From Sweltsa coloradensis (taxonomy: Eukaryota > Arthropoda > Insecta > Plecoptera > Chloroperlidae): a DNA stretch of 64,000 nt. The stretch is taken from NCBI GenBank assembly GCA_024449915.1, contig JAMZAV010002033.1, positions 1 through 64,000 on the forward strand, given 5' to 3'. The translations under genes were made by a program, and so were the position numbers. The notes below the pieces were generated by a model. It was given only the letters and a program-made list of their open reading frames with translations, had not been told where the DNA came from and did not search any database. Within the stretch, counting starts at the first letter, position 1, and each line of letters opens with the position of its first letter. Below are positions 46,596-57,926 of the stretch, piece after piece.

Positions 46596-47539
46596 TTCAA
46601 GCTACTGCTGTGATAAAAGTAACGGGCTATCTAAAGAAGTAAAAACAAAAAGTAAAGCGTTTGAAAACGTTGCAGATTATAATCTACATACGTTCAGGGC
46701 AAATTGTTCTTAATTTATCGCCAGTCCAAGGTCTGGGTCACCGAGTTTAGGCAGCGACTATCACCCCGGTAACAAGACTGTTTCAATGACACGGTTGTAC
46801 ACTGTCCAGCACGCATCCCCTTCCCCTAGGCTAAAGTGGCGCATTATACAAACTGTGTTTGCAGCGTTGCGTTATTCATCAACGTCAGCGTAATTAGTAA
46901 ACAATCAAAACAACACTATATCGTTTCGTTTCAGATTTAAATTATGTCCAAACAAATCGAATAGCTTGGGAGCAATTTGAACGGGATGGCAAACCATTTC
47001 CTGAAAAGTAGGTTATAATAACTGTGCTAATTAGAATATTTTATTAAATCAATAACAGATATAATAAATCACCATCAAATTAAACGTAAATATCGGACGA
47101 TGATTGTGTTACTTAATTTGATACAAAACGTGAGATTTGATTGTTATGATAACAAATTGTTACTATTTCTGAATTCCTTGGTCGGGAAACACCCCCGTAG
47201 GTGTAACTGATTGTATGTTAATCAACGCAGATGTGAAATAATCCATCTAGACCGGGTATCAAACTCTGGTCGGGCTCGACACCCGGCTGCGGGCTGAGAA
47301 TGAGATGGATTATATGATGTAATTTCATGGATTGATTTCCATTAGATCGTTATTACCTACTTTTATTATTATTAGTTAGACCTTTAGTTGAAGAGTTCAT
47401 AAACAAGATGGTCATGCTATTACAACATGTTCCTTGTTCGCAGTTCTCTAGGATCAGCCACGTGAACACAAAATATTACGAATCTGCTACCGGGATTATT
47501 GACAAATTGTACAAGTTTTTTAACTCAATAATAATAAAA
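46596..47539. other. unassigned sequence, no gene seen
   Basis: Contains a shortened CTAAAGTGGCGCATTATAC motif (46830) shared with repeat H edges. Confidence 0.35.
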
Positions 47540-47738
47540 ATGGGTTCGATCCCGAGTCGGGTTTGGAAATCCATCAATAATAATGTCCTCAAAGCGGGCG
47601 TATGGTTAAAACCTTATATTCATACTACCCAATTCATGGGAGATGAGAAGTGATTGGATTTGCCATGTGTTCTTTCAGTAATGACAGCTACATTGCAGGC
47701 TTCTGTTGGATTGTTATCATGACTGTCAACAGTCACAA
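47540..47738 (+). mobile_element. tRNA-derived SINE, partial
   Basis: A B-box-like GGGTTCGATCCCGAGTCGGG (47541-47560) is followed by about 80 bases and then the body GGGAGATGAGAAGTGATTGG to CTGTCAACAGTCACA, directly continuing into a (TAA)n tail. The body matches the reverse complement of 15028-15140. The tRNA-like 5' part is incomplete. Confidence 0.6.
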
Positions 47739-47762
47739 TAATAATAATAAATAATAATAATA

Positions 47763-47854
<92 letters not shown>

Positions 47855-47855
47855 T
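47739..47855. repeat. (TAA)n microsatellite, SINE tail
   Basis: About 115 bases of AAT/TAA repeats with two imperfections. The poly-isoleucine ORF on the minus strand is an artefact. Confidence 0.95.
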
Positions 47856-48834
47856 AAAAATACATCTTTTATAAATCAATCGTTAAGGGCCTCCTAGGTA
47901 CCTAACAAACAATAGCATTCTGTCCGATGCTGGACAAGTAAACATATTGTGTCCAGGGTTCAAGGCCACGTCGCCTGCATAACCAAGCTGTACATCCTTC
48001 ATTTTGTGGTCAGGTGAGAGCTATTTGTGCACACGACAAAAATATAAAATTATTGTTTATATCAGATTACAATAAACACGTGGTGGGTGGGTGGGTACGA
48101 AAGCAACTCCCGCCATACAAGGAATATGTTTACGCAGCAACCCTCTTTACAACAGCACAAGCTAGTTGTATACTCGGGGCCGGTCTGTCTACGTCGTAAG
48201 ATCAAGATTCAAGAGCTTAGTGGTATCATCTCCACGTCTGTGACGGCCGCGTCGTAGCCTACGTGAGTCGCAGTGTGCACTGTGCTGACCAAGGGGAGGA
48301 GGTGGGAGTCGAGCCCGAAACCTTCCATGTTCAAAGCACGCTCCGCTCACTGACCCTTACTGCGTGTGTGCGTGTGTGTGTAGGCCAGATATCGATTAGA
48401 AAATAAAGGTCACTTCAAAGCGTCAGTTAGACAGGAGTGCGAAATTCAACGTACACCTTTGAACACGAATGTAAGTAAATGTCCAATCGAAACAAAGAGA
48501 TTTGAGTCGCTTACTGCGGGTCTAGATTACGCAAGCAAGCAAGCAGGCAGGCTGGCCGTCCGTCCCATCGACCGCCAAGCCAGCCCTGCAGTGGCTCGAC
48601 GCAATTCCACCAACATAACCTCACGGCATGCTAAGAAGTGCGTGTGTGTGTACTCACAAGCTGAGGTAAGCGCCGCGGTAAGCAGGCATCCCCCTCCTCC
48701 TATGAGCCGGAGGGGACAATGACAGCGACAAGGATTGTGAGAGGGTAGCGGTGACGGGACCAGCAGGCACTGTCGTAGTCGTCGTCGTCGTCGTTGTCTT
48801 TGCCGTGGTGACGTCCGTGTTGGCGTGATCTCAC
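47856..48834. other. unassigned sequence, tRNA-like remnant
   Basis: On the minus strand 48303-48360 reads GGTCAGTGAGCGGAGCGTGC and later GGGCTCGACTCCC, a tRNA-like layout. The GC-rich 48527-48834 would be intron if the exon at 48835 is real. Confidence 0.35.
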
Positions 48835-48893
48835 CTGCCCCCATCCCAAGGTGCTCGGAGGTGGTCGGAGTCAGGACAGGGGTCGGGCAGCAT
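48835..48893 (-). CDS. candidate short first coding exon
   Basis: From the ATG at 48893 the minus strand reads 19 codons (MLPDPCPDSDHLRAPWDGG) to a strong donor, GGGCAG|GTGAGA (GT at 48834). A stop follows at once in frame if unspliced. About 65 bases upstream is the TATA-like TTTTAAGG (48957-48964) in GC-rich DNA, giving a plausible promoter, 5' UTR and first exon. No family can be named from so few residues. Confidence 0.25.
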
Positions 48894-48956
48894 CACGACG
48901 AGATGGAGATGAGATGTGACTCTGAGCTACTGTCTGCGGCTCGTGCAGGAGCCCAC

Positions 48957-48964
48957 CCTTAAAA
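48957..48964 (-). promoter_or_regulatory. TATA-like element upstream of the candidate exon
   Basis: TTTTAAGG on the minus strand. A start site about 30 bases downstream would fall near 48930, before the ATG at 48893. Confidence 0.25.
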
Positions 48965-48989
48965 CCAGGCAGCACTGTAGCACCGGCCA

Positions 48990-50304
48990 GCACGCAGGAC
49001 GCGGAGAGAGTGCGCACTGCACCTGGCCGCGCATGCCCACACGGGGCCACCACGTGGAGCCCCGACATCAGCCCTAAGAACCTCACGAGGTCATGTATTC
49101 ACCATTCAGGCGGCGTGGGTTCGAACCCAGCACAGGACATAAACGCCTTCAGTAAAACAATGCCACAATATGCCTGACATATCAGAGGACGACAACATTG
49201 GTGCTTTTCGCGGTCCCACTTTGACACAAGTTGAGAAAACTTGGGAGCGTGAAAATAACAAATATATAATCTGTGCATATAAGAGAATGCATGTAGAAAC
49301 CAATCACAGCAACGAATCTACAATGATTATGAATGTTATGGAAATCAATCCAGAAATTCCATCTCAGCGCCGCAGCGGTAAACGTAAGTAATCCAGAAAC
49401 GAAAACCCCACGACATACGGCATAGATCTTGAACCCCACACAGAGGTGGCGACATCCTGGTTCTACAGCTCGAGGAGGGAGCTGATAACACGTTCACTAG
49501 GATATCACACCCGGACACTTTTTGACGAATTTCTAACATGTAATGTGTGATGTGTGTAGTGTTTTAGGGCACTCAACAAAATTCGAATCAAATGCAGAAT
49601 ATCAAAAAGAGTCGGTGAAGAACTGGACAGATGGGTTTCTGCTAATAAAGTACTAGTAGACAGGAGCCCGAGTGTAACAAGCAAGCGTGCGTCAAGGTGA
49701 GAAGATTCCGTCCTGCAGAAAACAATGAAGTTGATATCAGTTGTTTGATTGGATTGAATGGGTCAGGTGAACAGTTTACCTCCGCACAACGTCACAGCCA
49801 GCGAGGGGAGGTTCATGATGGAGCTTTACCAGATGTTATTTTCTTTTCATATTTCGTACAGTGCAGTATGTCTTAGGGGCTACTAGTTACTATATTAGTG
49901 TCGTTTGGGTCAGGTTGGAACGAACCTGGTACAAAAAGTACAACAATGTAATCTTGTAATCACGGAACAATTGTTTTCATCTTCCTCCAGGGTGAATCCG
50001 TGGCCAGGTGGTAAGCTCTCTTGACTGTGAGCTCCCTGAAGTAAGCATCGAACAAGTTGAGCGTCCTCGAGGAAGCCAGAGCAACATCATCGCGGAGGTT
50101 CGGCCGCGCTCCCACAAAGCCTATACCTAGCGACTGACATTTACACCTAGCGCGCAAAATAATCTTGACAAACTCAAAACACTTCTAATTTGTTTCTTTT
50201 TCTATTTGAATATTTTAATCATTGGGGTCATACAGGCTACAGCTCAGGGAATTAAAGTTGTTCCTAGGGTTCAACTTCCGTCCATTCACCACATTGCCTA
50301 TTTA
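48990..50304. other. unassigned sequence
   Basis: A palindromic B-box-like GTGGGTTCGAACCCAGC lies at 49107-49123. ORFs of 61-85 codons are not supported. Confidence 0.35.
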
Positions 50305-50819
50305 TTGAGCGAGCGTCTCCACTTGACTCTTATGGCTCGAATGTCTGTTTTTTTCTTTTTTTTCTGTTACTGCTTCGGTACAGGTCGCACCGTTTCTCTG
50401 ATCGACCTGAAATGTTGCACACATGTACATACCATCCCTATGCGGGTTGCTGTATAGTTTTTGAACTTAATCCGATCGTTGGTTATAAATAAAAAAATAA
50501 AAACAAATAAAAACAAAAAAATGTTCCGATCGTTATGAAATTTTGCAGGGTCAATAAGTACAACATTCTCTCCTATTTTATAAATTTTCAGCTAAACCGG
50601 TCAAGACCTTAAAGATTTATAGGAAATCATAATTCGAAAAATGATGTTGTTAAAAAAATCAAGGAGGCAGTGAAGATTCAACATTGAAAGTTTTTGTTTT
50701 CAAGTATTTTGAAGGTATGCCTATGTTGGTATGTAACATTATGGGAATGTCGTACTCGGGTCGTGTTGCACGTACCGGTGTTCGCTCAACAACGCGACGG
50801 GACTTTAGCGTTTTCCTAG
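50305..50819 (+). mobile_element. rolling-circle-like element, family C (C1)
   Basis: 5' end ATTGAGCGAGCGTCTCCACT. 3' end TTCGCTCAAC, hairpin AACGC/GCGTT, TTCCTAG then T (CTAG 50816-50819). The body has a T-rich tract, GGTCGCACCGTTTCTCTGAT, a GATCGTTATGAAATTTTGCA segment and TCGGGTCGTGTTGCACGTAC. Its reverse-oriented sister is C2. Confidence 0.75.
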
Positions 50820-51439
50820 TTATTTGAAAATGTGTCCCTTGAAGGCTTGAGTATGTTCTTACTTACGACGTGGTCCGAAGTCCTCCAACGTACAGCAGCG
50901 CACCACACTTGGAGCGAATCAATCACTACATTCTCTCGTACGAGAAGCTTCGAATTCAATTCGATTCCATTCGAAGCAGCCTTGTGTAGAAATTAGGACG
51001 ATATTGATCAGTGAGTGAGCAAAGTGCGAACAGTTCCACCTTGGCTGCGTCAAACGTATTCGGTGTCATGCATCGACGAACTTCAAAGCACCGAGAATGA
51101 GATTAGCAATTTTTAATTTATGTAGGCCTAATGCGGCTAATTACGATGCCGAGAGGGTGGTAACCATGGAAACTGCCAGCCAGCTAGCTCAAGCATGCTC
51201 GACCACGGTGTATTATTATTGAAGGAAGGGAACAAACAACTAATTCACAAATGGCGCGATACTAACGTGATGGCTGTATAGTGTATACGTCACACGACAG
51301 TCAAGTAACATTGTCACAAACACTGGCACTGATGGCTTCCTTCCGCTTAGCGTTCCCGAGAGTTGAAAGAACAATTTTTCCTTAACATGATACGTAAAAA
51401 GGACCAAAATATAAAATATTCCGGGATGTCCCGGAAATT
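50820..51439. other. unassigned sequence, no gene seen
   Basis: No supported frame or repeat. Confidence 0.35.
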
Positions 51440-51780
51440 CGTTTGCTTCTTGATTGATTGATTGATTGGATATTGCTTAACGTCTCATATTTATGCAACT
51501 TGGCTAATCGAGACGAAGGGAGGGACGTAAGGGGAGACACGGGGGGACAAGGGGTGGACAGGCCTGTGCTGGTCAGAACCAGCCACAAGCGTAAGGGGAG
51601 GGCAGGGGTTCCCCCACGTCGTGGTCGTCTCCGTCTGTCATCATCCGTCCGTGTTTTGTCACTACCGTCGCCGTCGGGGAGGCAGTAAAAGGGAAGGGGA
51701 AAGTTCCCCGACGACGACCCAGAGCTCGCCATTGGTTTCAGGGAGAAGAACTCCCCTAATCACGGGCCAAACCACGAGAA
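51440..51780. repeat. dispersed repeat H, copy 2
   Basis: Begins with (GATT)n and GATATTGCTTAACGTCTCAT (also inside F2 near 58240), then the GC-rich body matching 6383-6610 in the opposite orientation. The 95- and 116-codon Ser/Pro/Arg-rich ORFs over it are repeat translations. Confidence 0.6.
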
Positions 51781-52277
51781 GGTTGCGAGTTGGAATTTGA
51801 TGGTAAATACATTTTGAGCATGAGCAAAAAAACGATTGTTTTATATTGTTTATGGAAAGTAAAATTTTGGGTCCCACTATTATGCCCAGTAAAGGTTTTG
51901 TTATGGGATGTGCATGTCTCACCCAACCAGACAGAAGTTTAAATGGCACACTAGTACTCGTGTGAACAGTTGTCCCATCAGCCCACCTAGTTTGCCCGTT
52001 ATCCTCGTCCGCGGTAATCCAGTTAATTGAATCGCGAGCTCATCCTCTGAGCCGGGCTCTAGTAAACTGGGTCGCCGTTCTCGTCCCCGGGAGTGTAACG
52101 TGCTCCGAGCATCCGTCTACATTCAGGAGTAGTTTCAAGAACTCTCCGGATCCGGCGGCACGGTGGTAAGAAACCCCGGGGGGGGGGACTTGCTCTGCTA
52201 ATCGTACGCATTCGTAACGCATATATTATCAAATCAAAATATACGTTTTAAAACAACGGCAACGTGATTAAAAATAA
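51781..52277. other. unassigned sequence, no gene seen
   Basis: Starts with the GTTTTGGGTCCCA-type piece shared with 39670. A 10-base G run lies at 52178-52187. Confidence 0.35.
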
Positions 52278-52947
52278 CTAGGAAAACGCTAAAGTCCCGT
52301 CGCGTTGTTGAGCGAGCACCGGTACGTGCAACACGACCCGAGTACGACATTCCCATAATGTTACATACCAATAAGTCTTTAAGGTCTTGACCGATTTTGC
52401 TGAAAATTTGTAAAATAGGAGAATGGATAAAATCCACCGCCATCTAATAGACCTTGACATCAATTCTTTGGGAAAACTATTTTAACTCTTTGATAACAAA
52501 TAATACACTGCTTCCTCGATAGTATTTTGATTTCTTCTAGATGGCAGTGCATAGTGACCAGAATTCTCGTGCGACTTTTCGTTGCCATGGTAACGTTACT
52601 TTTGTTAAAATGTAATTTCTATCTACACTACTTAAGGTCTTGACCGATTTAGCTGAAAATTTGTAAAATAAGAGAGAATGTTGTACTTATTGACCCTGCA
52701 AAATTTCATAACGATCGGAACATTTTTATTTTTTTATTTTATTTTTTATAACCAACGATCGGATTTTGTTCAAAAACTATACAGCAACCCGCATAGGTGG
52801 TATGTACATGTGTGCAAAATTTGAGGTCGATCAGAGAAACGGTGCGACCTGTACCGAAGCAGTAACAGAAAGAAAAAAAACAAAAAAAACAAAAAAAACA
52901 GACATTCCCATAAGAGTCAAGTGGAGACGCTCGCTACGCTCGCTCAA
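52278..52947 (-). mobile_element. rolling-circle-like element, family C, reverse (C2)
   Basis: Reverse-oriented: CTAG at 52278-52281, hairpin AACGC/GCGTT, TTGTTGAGCGAGC inner motif and GAGACGCTCGCTACGCTCGC at the far 5' end. Relative to C1 it contains about 180 extra bases (52440-52620), which include a stretch shared with element D1 (AACGTTACTTTTGTTAAAAT, complement of 4430-4450). Confidence 0.75.
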
Positions 52948-53289
52948 AAATCATGTTCTTATTCCAAAAGTTTTCTCTTTCAAGGTCATTTTGGTGAAAA
53001 TCTGTGCGTTTTACAGCAAAGCCAAGTTTTTATTAAACGAAGGAGCGGAGCGACTGAGTGTCTCCATTCAACTCAAACGGCTATCATTCTGTGATTCTGT
53101 CTGTCTGTACGTCGAAAATCAGCCGAACCGCTGAACAGATTGCGCTGAAATTTTAAACAGACATCCGGCATGAGTTTACTGAGAACTGTTAACAAAATCA
53201 GCTAGATCCATTGCGATTTAATCCCTGATTTTTTTAAATATCGATGCCATTTGTTTAGTAGCAGCTAGCGGGACGAACTCTACGTGTCT

Positions 53290-53352
53290 GCCATGGCATA
53301 GTGGTAAGCATAGAGCCTACCGCACGGAGGGTTGAGGTTCGATACCCGTTAG
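53290..53352 (+). repeat. tRNA-like segment inside element E1
   Basis: An A-box TGGCATAGTGG (53294-53304) and a perfect B-box GGTTCGATACC (53336-53346) are spaced as in a tRNA gene or SINE head. Acceptor-stem pairing is poor, so a functional tRNA is unlikely. Confidence 0.5.
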
Positions 53353-53511
53353 TTTTGAACTTTTTTATATTTTTACACCTACATATTATTTTTGAGGGAT
53401 GTGTGATGGGAAATAAAAATTGGGTGATTTTGTTTTATCTTGGAAATTTGTTAATGTTTCACTCTAATACGTTTTGAACACGATTCGCATTTTGAATGTT
53501 CTCAATCTAAA

Positions 53512-53689
53512 CTAGGAAAACGCCAATGTCGATGTTAAACGAGTGTGTGAGCCAAGTGTTGAGTACCTGGGAACATCGCCTTTTCTCCCATATACCTATG
53601 GCACGATCTAGCCCAGTATGGGGAATGATACCGGGTACTATACACATGGCTCACTCACTCGTTTAACAACGACTTTGGCGTTTCCCTAG
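53512..53689. repeat. two head-to-head rolling-circle 3' termini
   Basis: ACTAGGAAAACGCC at 53511 and GGCGTTTCCCTAGT at 53677-53690 are inverted copies of the same terminus, each with its TTAAACGAGTGTGTGAGCC-type inner motif, enclosing ~90 bases that are themselves partly inverted (GAGTACCTGG versus CCGGGTACT). Confidence 0.7.
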
Positions 53690-55730
53690 TCTATTAAAAT
53701 CCTGTTTTTAATTGTTTCAATGTCATTTTGGTCAGATGGTAGTTTGCCTTTAGTTTTGCGGCCCCCTGGATACGCCACTTCTAGAAAGTTTACGCGAGAC
53801 TCTCGGGGATCCGTCGGGCGATTCCGGCCACTGGCAATCCCAACTACAAAGTGTATTCCTCAGTCAGAGGCCAATAGGAGTCTTGAGCATTCCTTACCAA
53901 ACACACATTCGACTCATCTGATTCTGATGAGTGAACTAGCAAACGACATGGACCTAGACCCGCCTGCAATGTATTTGCATTGTTGACGTAAGAGCTCGTC
54001 TCCGAGTCCGGGTGTAGGAGATGGTGGTAACGACTAACGATTATGACCCTGAGGTCTGATTACTATCGAAAAGTAGACGTTCACACTCGTTGCGCGTTCG
54101 AGCTCAACACTGTTTGGCTTGGACTCATCCTTGAGCCCCCTCATATCTATGCCAGGCTGCATGCTGCATGTTGCATGCATATCAAGTCATATGAAATGAA
54201 TAGGCTACGACGCCGGACCGAAGCGAACAATTTCAGATCTACCTTTTTCGACACAAAATTCTGATCAATGAGGACGATGATTGCTGATTGAGGTTGGATT
54301 TTAAGATTCGAAAATATAAATATGTAAATAATAATTTGTAATTTAATTTTATCCTCTTGAGCCATCACCACTAACGATAGATCGGACAATCCTTGCAGAG
54401 ATGAGATCACTATGACTCAGCCTCACAATCCTCCCACACTAGACTATAACAAAGCGTGAGGTTACTAGGTAATTAGTGAGAACCACCATGCAGATATGGT
54501 AATTGCTTGTTTGTTTACGTTCAAACACGTGTTTTCCACGTGCGATAAGCAGTCTGGGTTGGCAAACTTGATCGTAAGAATGAAATGTTTACTCTAGTGG
54601 TGTAGGAATTATTTCTTTAGTGGGAGGGTCACACTCAAGTTGATTACGAGGTTGGGTGGGCAAACCGGGGTCTGGGGCACAGCCCCAGCCGCCGGAGGCT
54701 CTTTCGCCGTAGGCGAGATTTTTTGAAAAAGGTGCCCTTGATAGGTGGCCTAAAACACGTTTTCAGGCGAATTTTAATTATAAATAAGGGTTACATTTAG
54801 AAGCTAATATTGCATTGAAGATTGATTACCTGACTAAAATCGGTCGACAGTCTGCTTGGGAGTAAAAAACACTGCACACAAAATATAATGAATATTTGTC
54901 TGAAATCAGATGGCTAGTCTAGTCTCGCAAATCACGTCTCTTACTGAATCTTTCTAAAAAAAGTTAACAAAAACCTTCCTTTTTGTTTGCAAGCCAGACT
55001 GTAAAAAAATCCTAAAAATCACCCAACAAGCTATAGGCCTAAATTAGCAAATGACACCCATACCTAACTTGACCCCCCCGCTGGGGGGGTCAAGCCAACA
55101 AGTGGGGGGGGGAGTTTCCCCCCCCCCCCCCCTTTCCTCCCAGACTCTAATATCTGTTCAAAACATAAAAATTTGAAAAAAAATATGCATCAAAAAAATT
55201 AAATATTACGTGAGCCAATAACGAATGATAGGCCTAGTAATTAGTGATGTTGGTTTTTCTGAAAGATTAAAAATACGTTTTCGATGTCTTCCATCATTTA
55301 TGAAAAGAATGCAATTTATTCATCTCGGCCATTGTGCATTTGGCGGCCGCTTAGGCCTAATAGAATGACAGACAACTATGTAGGGCCAAGCTCTTGTACC
55401 TGACTAGCAGCGAAGACACAATCCAAGTCTAACAAGAGTACCGTCCAAGTTGGCACAGAGATTGGTCAACAGGCTTCATGCTGTATTCAAACATGAGGTC
55501 TCTAGGACCAAAACCATGTTTTATTTACACACGCGCATTGAAAGTGAGAAGTAGATTTCCGATAGGTAAGGTAGGTCTTGTCTGGGGGGCTACACATCCT
55601 ACACATTCATCGGCGCCAAACAGGCTAGAGGTTACCAGTGCATGGGTAGCCTACTGCGTTCCCTTGCTCCGCCCATCATTGAAATTTACTTCCGTTCCGT
55701 GTCCGGTAGGTATCAGATCACCGTGGTGGT
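53690..55730. other. unassigned sequence with a poly-C run
   Basis: GGGGTCTGGGGCACAGCCCC near 54668 is a self-complementary motif typical of dispersed repeats. A 15-base C run lies at 55128-55142. ORFs of 73-88 codons are unsupported. Confidence 0.35.
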
Positions 55731-57160
55731 CTGACTGAATGTAATGTTGTCAGTCACCCGGCAGCTAGGGGTGGGGCCTGTCAGTTTAGCGAACAAGTAC
55801 TGGCTGAGTCTGACTGAATGTAATGTTGACTCACAGTCACCGGCAGCTAGGGGGTGGGGCCTGTCAGTTTAGCGAACAAGTACTGGCTGAGTCTGACTGA
55901 ATGTAATGTTGACTCACGTCACCGGCAGCTAGGGGTGGGGCCTGTCAGTTTAGCGAACAAGTACTGGCTGAGTCTGACTGAATGTAATGTTGACTCAGTC
56001 ACCGGCAGCTAGGGGGTGGGGCCTGTCAGTTTAGCGAACAAGTACTGGCTGAGTCTGACTGAATGTAATGTTGACTCACAGTCACCGGCAGCTAGGGGGT
56101 GGGGCCTGTCAGTTTAGCGAACAAGTACTGGCTGAGTCTGACTGAATGTAATGTTGACTCAGTCACCGGCAGCTAGGGGGTGGGCCTGTCAGTTTAGCGA
56201 ACAAGTACTGGCTGAGTCTGACTGAATGTAATGTTGACTCCAGTCACCGGCAGCTAGGGGGTGGGGCCTGTCAGTTTAGCGAACAAGTACTGGCTGAGCC
56301 TGACTGAATGTAATGTTGACTCAAGTCACCGGCAGCTAGGGGGTGGGGCCTGTCAGTTTAGCGAACAGTACTGGCTGAGTCTGACTGAATGTAATGTTGA
56401 CTCAGTCACCGGCAGCTAGGGGGTGGGCCTGTCAGTTTAGCGAACAAGTACTGGCTGAGTCTGACTGAATGTAATGTTGACTCACAGTCACCGGCAGCTA
56501 GGGGTGGGGCCTGTCAGTTTAGCGAACAAGTACTGGCTGAGTCTGACTGAATGTAATGTTGACTCAGTCACCGGCAGCTAGGGGGTGGGGCCTGTCAGTT
56601 TAGCGAACAAGTACTGGCTGAGTCTGACTGAATGTAATGTTGACTCAGTCACCGGCAGCTAGGGGGTGGGGCCTGTCAGTTTAGCGAACAAGTACTGGCT
56701 GAGTCTGACTGAATGTAATGTTGACTCAGTCACCGGCAGCTAGGGGTGGGGCCTGTCAGTTTAGCGAACAAGTACTGGCTGAGTCTGACTGAATGTAATG
56801 TTGACTCAGTCACCGGCAGCTAGGGGGTGGGGCCTGTCAGTTTAGCGAACAAGTACTGGCTGAGTCTGACTGAATGTAATGTTGACTCAGTCACCGGCAG
56901 CTAGGGGGTGGGGCCTGTCAGTTTAGCGAACAAGTACTGGCTGAGTCCTGACTGAATGTAATGTTGACTTCACAGTCACCGGCAGCTAGGGTGTGGGGCC
57001 TGTCAGTTTAGCGAACAATACTGGCTGAGTCTGACTGAATGTAATGTTGACTCAGTCACCGGCAGCTAGGGGGTGGGGCCTGTCAGTTTAGCGACCAAGT
57101 ACTGCTGAGTCTGACTGAATGTAATGTTGCTCGTCCGGCAGCTAGGGTGGGGCCTATCGG
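55731..57160. repeat. ~79-bp satellite, about 18 copies
   Basis: Units of CTGACTGAATGTAATGTTGA, then CTCAGTCACCGGCAGCTAGG, then the remainder to AAGTACTGGCTGAGT. Length varies from 77 to 84 by small indels: GACTCAGTCACC versus GACTCACAGTCACC, and four to five Gs after CTA. The array decays at its right end. Each junction holds CTGAGTC ... GACTCAG, a 7-bp dyad with TGACTCA, the AP-1 consensus. Confidence 0.95.
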
Positions 57161-57751
57161 CAATCGCCCCTCCATGTTTGGGGTTGTGGTTGTCGACAAG
57201 TGATAATTGCAATAAAAAGTGTTATTCAGGAATTTTGAGAAACTAGCAGATTTTCCAGAATTTCAAAAACGTCCTCACATAAATTACATCATTTGCTTTA
57301 GAAAACTTGACAGTTTACTTGTTCAATTTGGCACTAGTATTGTCAATTGTCATCACGGGAATCTTGCATTAGACTAGGAAGTTCACATGAATGGTAAAAT
57401 GCATAACTAAACATGACCAGCAGCAAGTCTATAGACATACTATTCGTAATATACAAACTGGTATAGTGACCAATAAAATAAAAAAAATCTTTAGCAGATT
57501 CTCTCGCTATCTCGGTGACCACCCAGTGGACTCCGCACCAGGGTGCTTGGGGGTCCTTGAACTTGAATTACAATTTGTCACATTGCATGCAAATTGAGGT
57601 AACAATTTTAGTTATATGGTAGACAGTAGAACTTGACGGTAATAATAATTATTATTGGTCATTTAAAGAAACCTTTGATTTTTTAGTACTGATACCAAAG
57701 ATAAATCAGATTTAGCTAATGGTAGGGTTCTTGTTTCTTTCCAGAGACAAA
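57161..57751. other. unassigned sequence, no gene seen
   Basis: Separates the satellite from the first copy of the large duplication. Confidence 0.35.
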
Positions 57752-57926
57752 TAAGACATCAGGTTAGTTCTTCATAATAATAATAATCAAACACCCGGTT
57801 CCAACATAAGTCAGGTCGGGGGGTGACGTATCACCAATTTCTCGGGCTGTGGACTTTCAGTGTTTGCTAGCCAGGCTCAACACCTCCTCATCTACTTCGA
57901 TGTCTTCTATGACAGGCATTTCTACC

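Larger units (their letters stand above)
53031..53689 (+). mobile_element. rolling-circle-like element, family E (E1)
   Basis: 5' end TATTAAACGAAGGAGCGGAG. 3' end ACTCGTTTAAC, hairpin-like AACG...GCGTT, TCCCTAG then T (CTAG 53686-53689). The body begins CTGTCTGTACGTCGAAAATC and contains a tRNA-like segment and a second, inverted 3' end at 53512. Non-coding. Confidence 0.65.

Noticed and set aside
47620..47865. 81-codon ORF with poly-isoleucine tract
   Set aside because: It is the translation of the (TAA)n SINE tail.
51382..51949. Ser/Pro/Arg-rich ORFs of 95-116 codons
   Set aside because: They lie in repeat H, which has a second copy at 6383-6630 that does not keep the frame.
54655..54735. 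GGGGTCTGGGGCACAGCCCC motif as a structured RNA
   Set aside because: The short palindrome is common in dispersed repeats and no longer conserved fold could be recognised.
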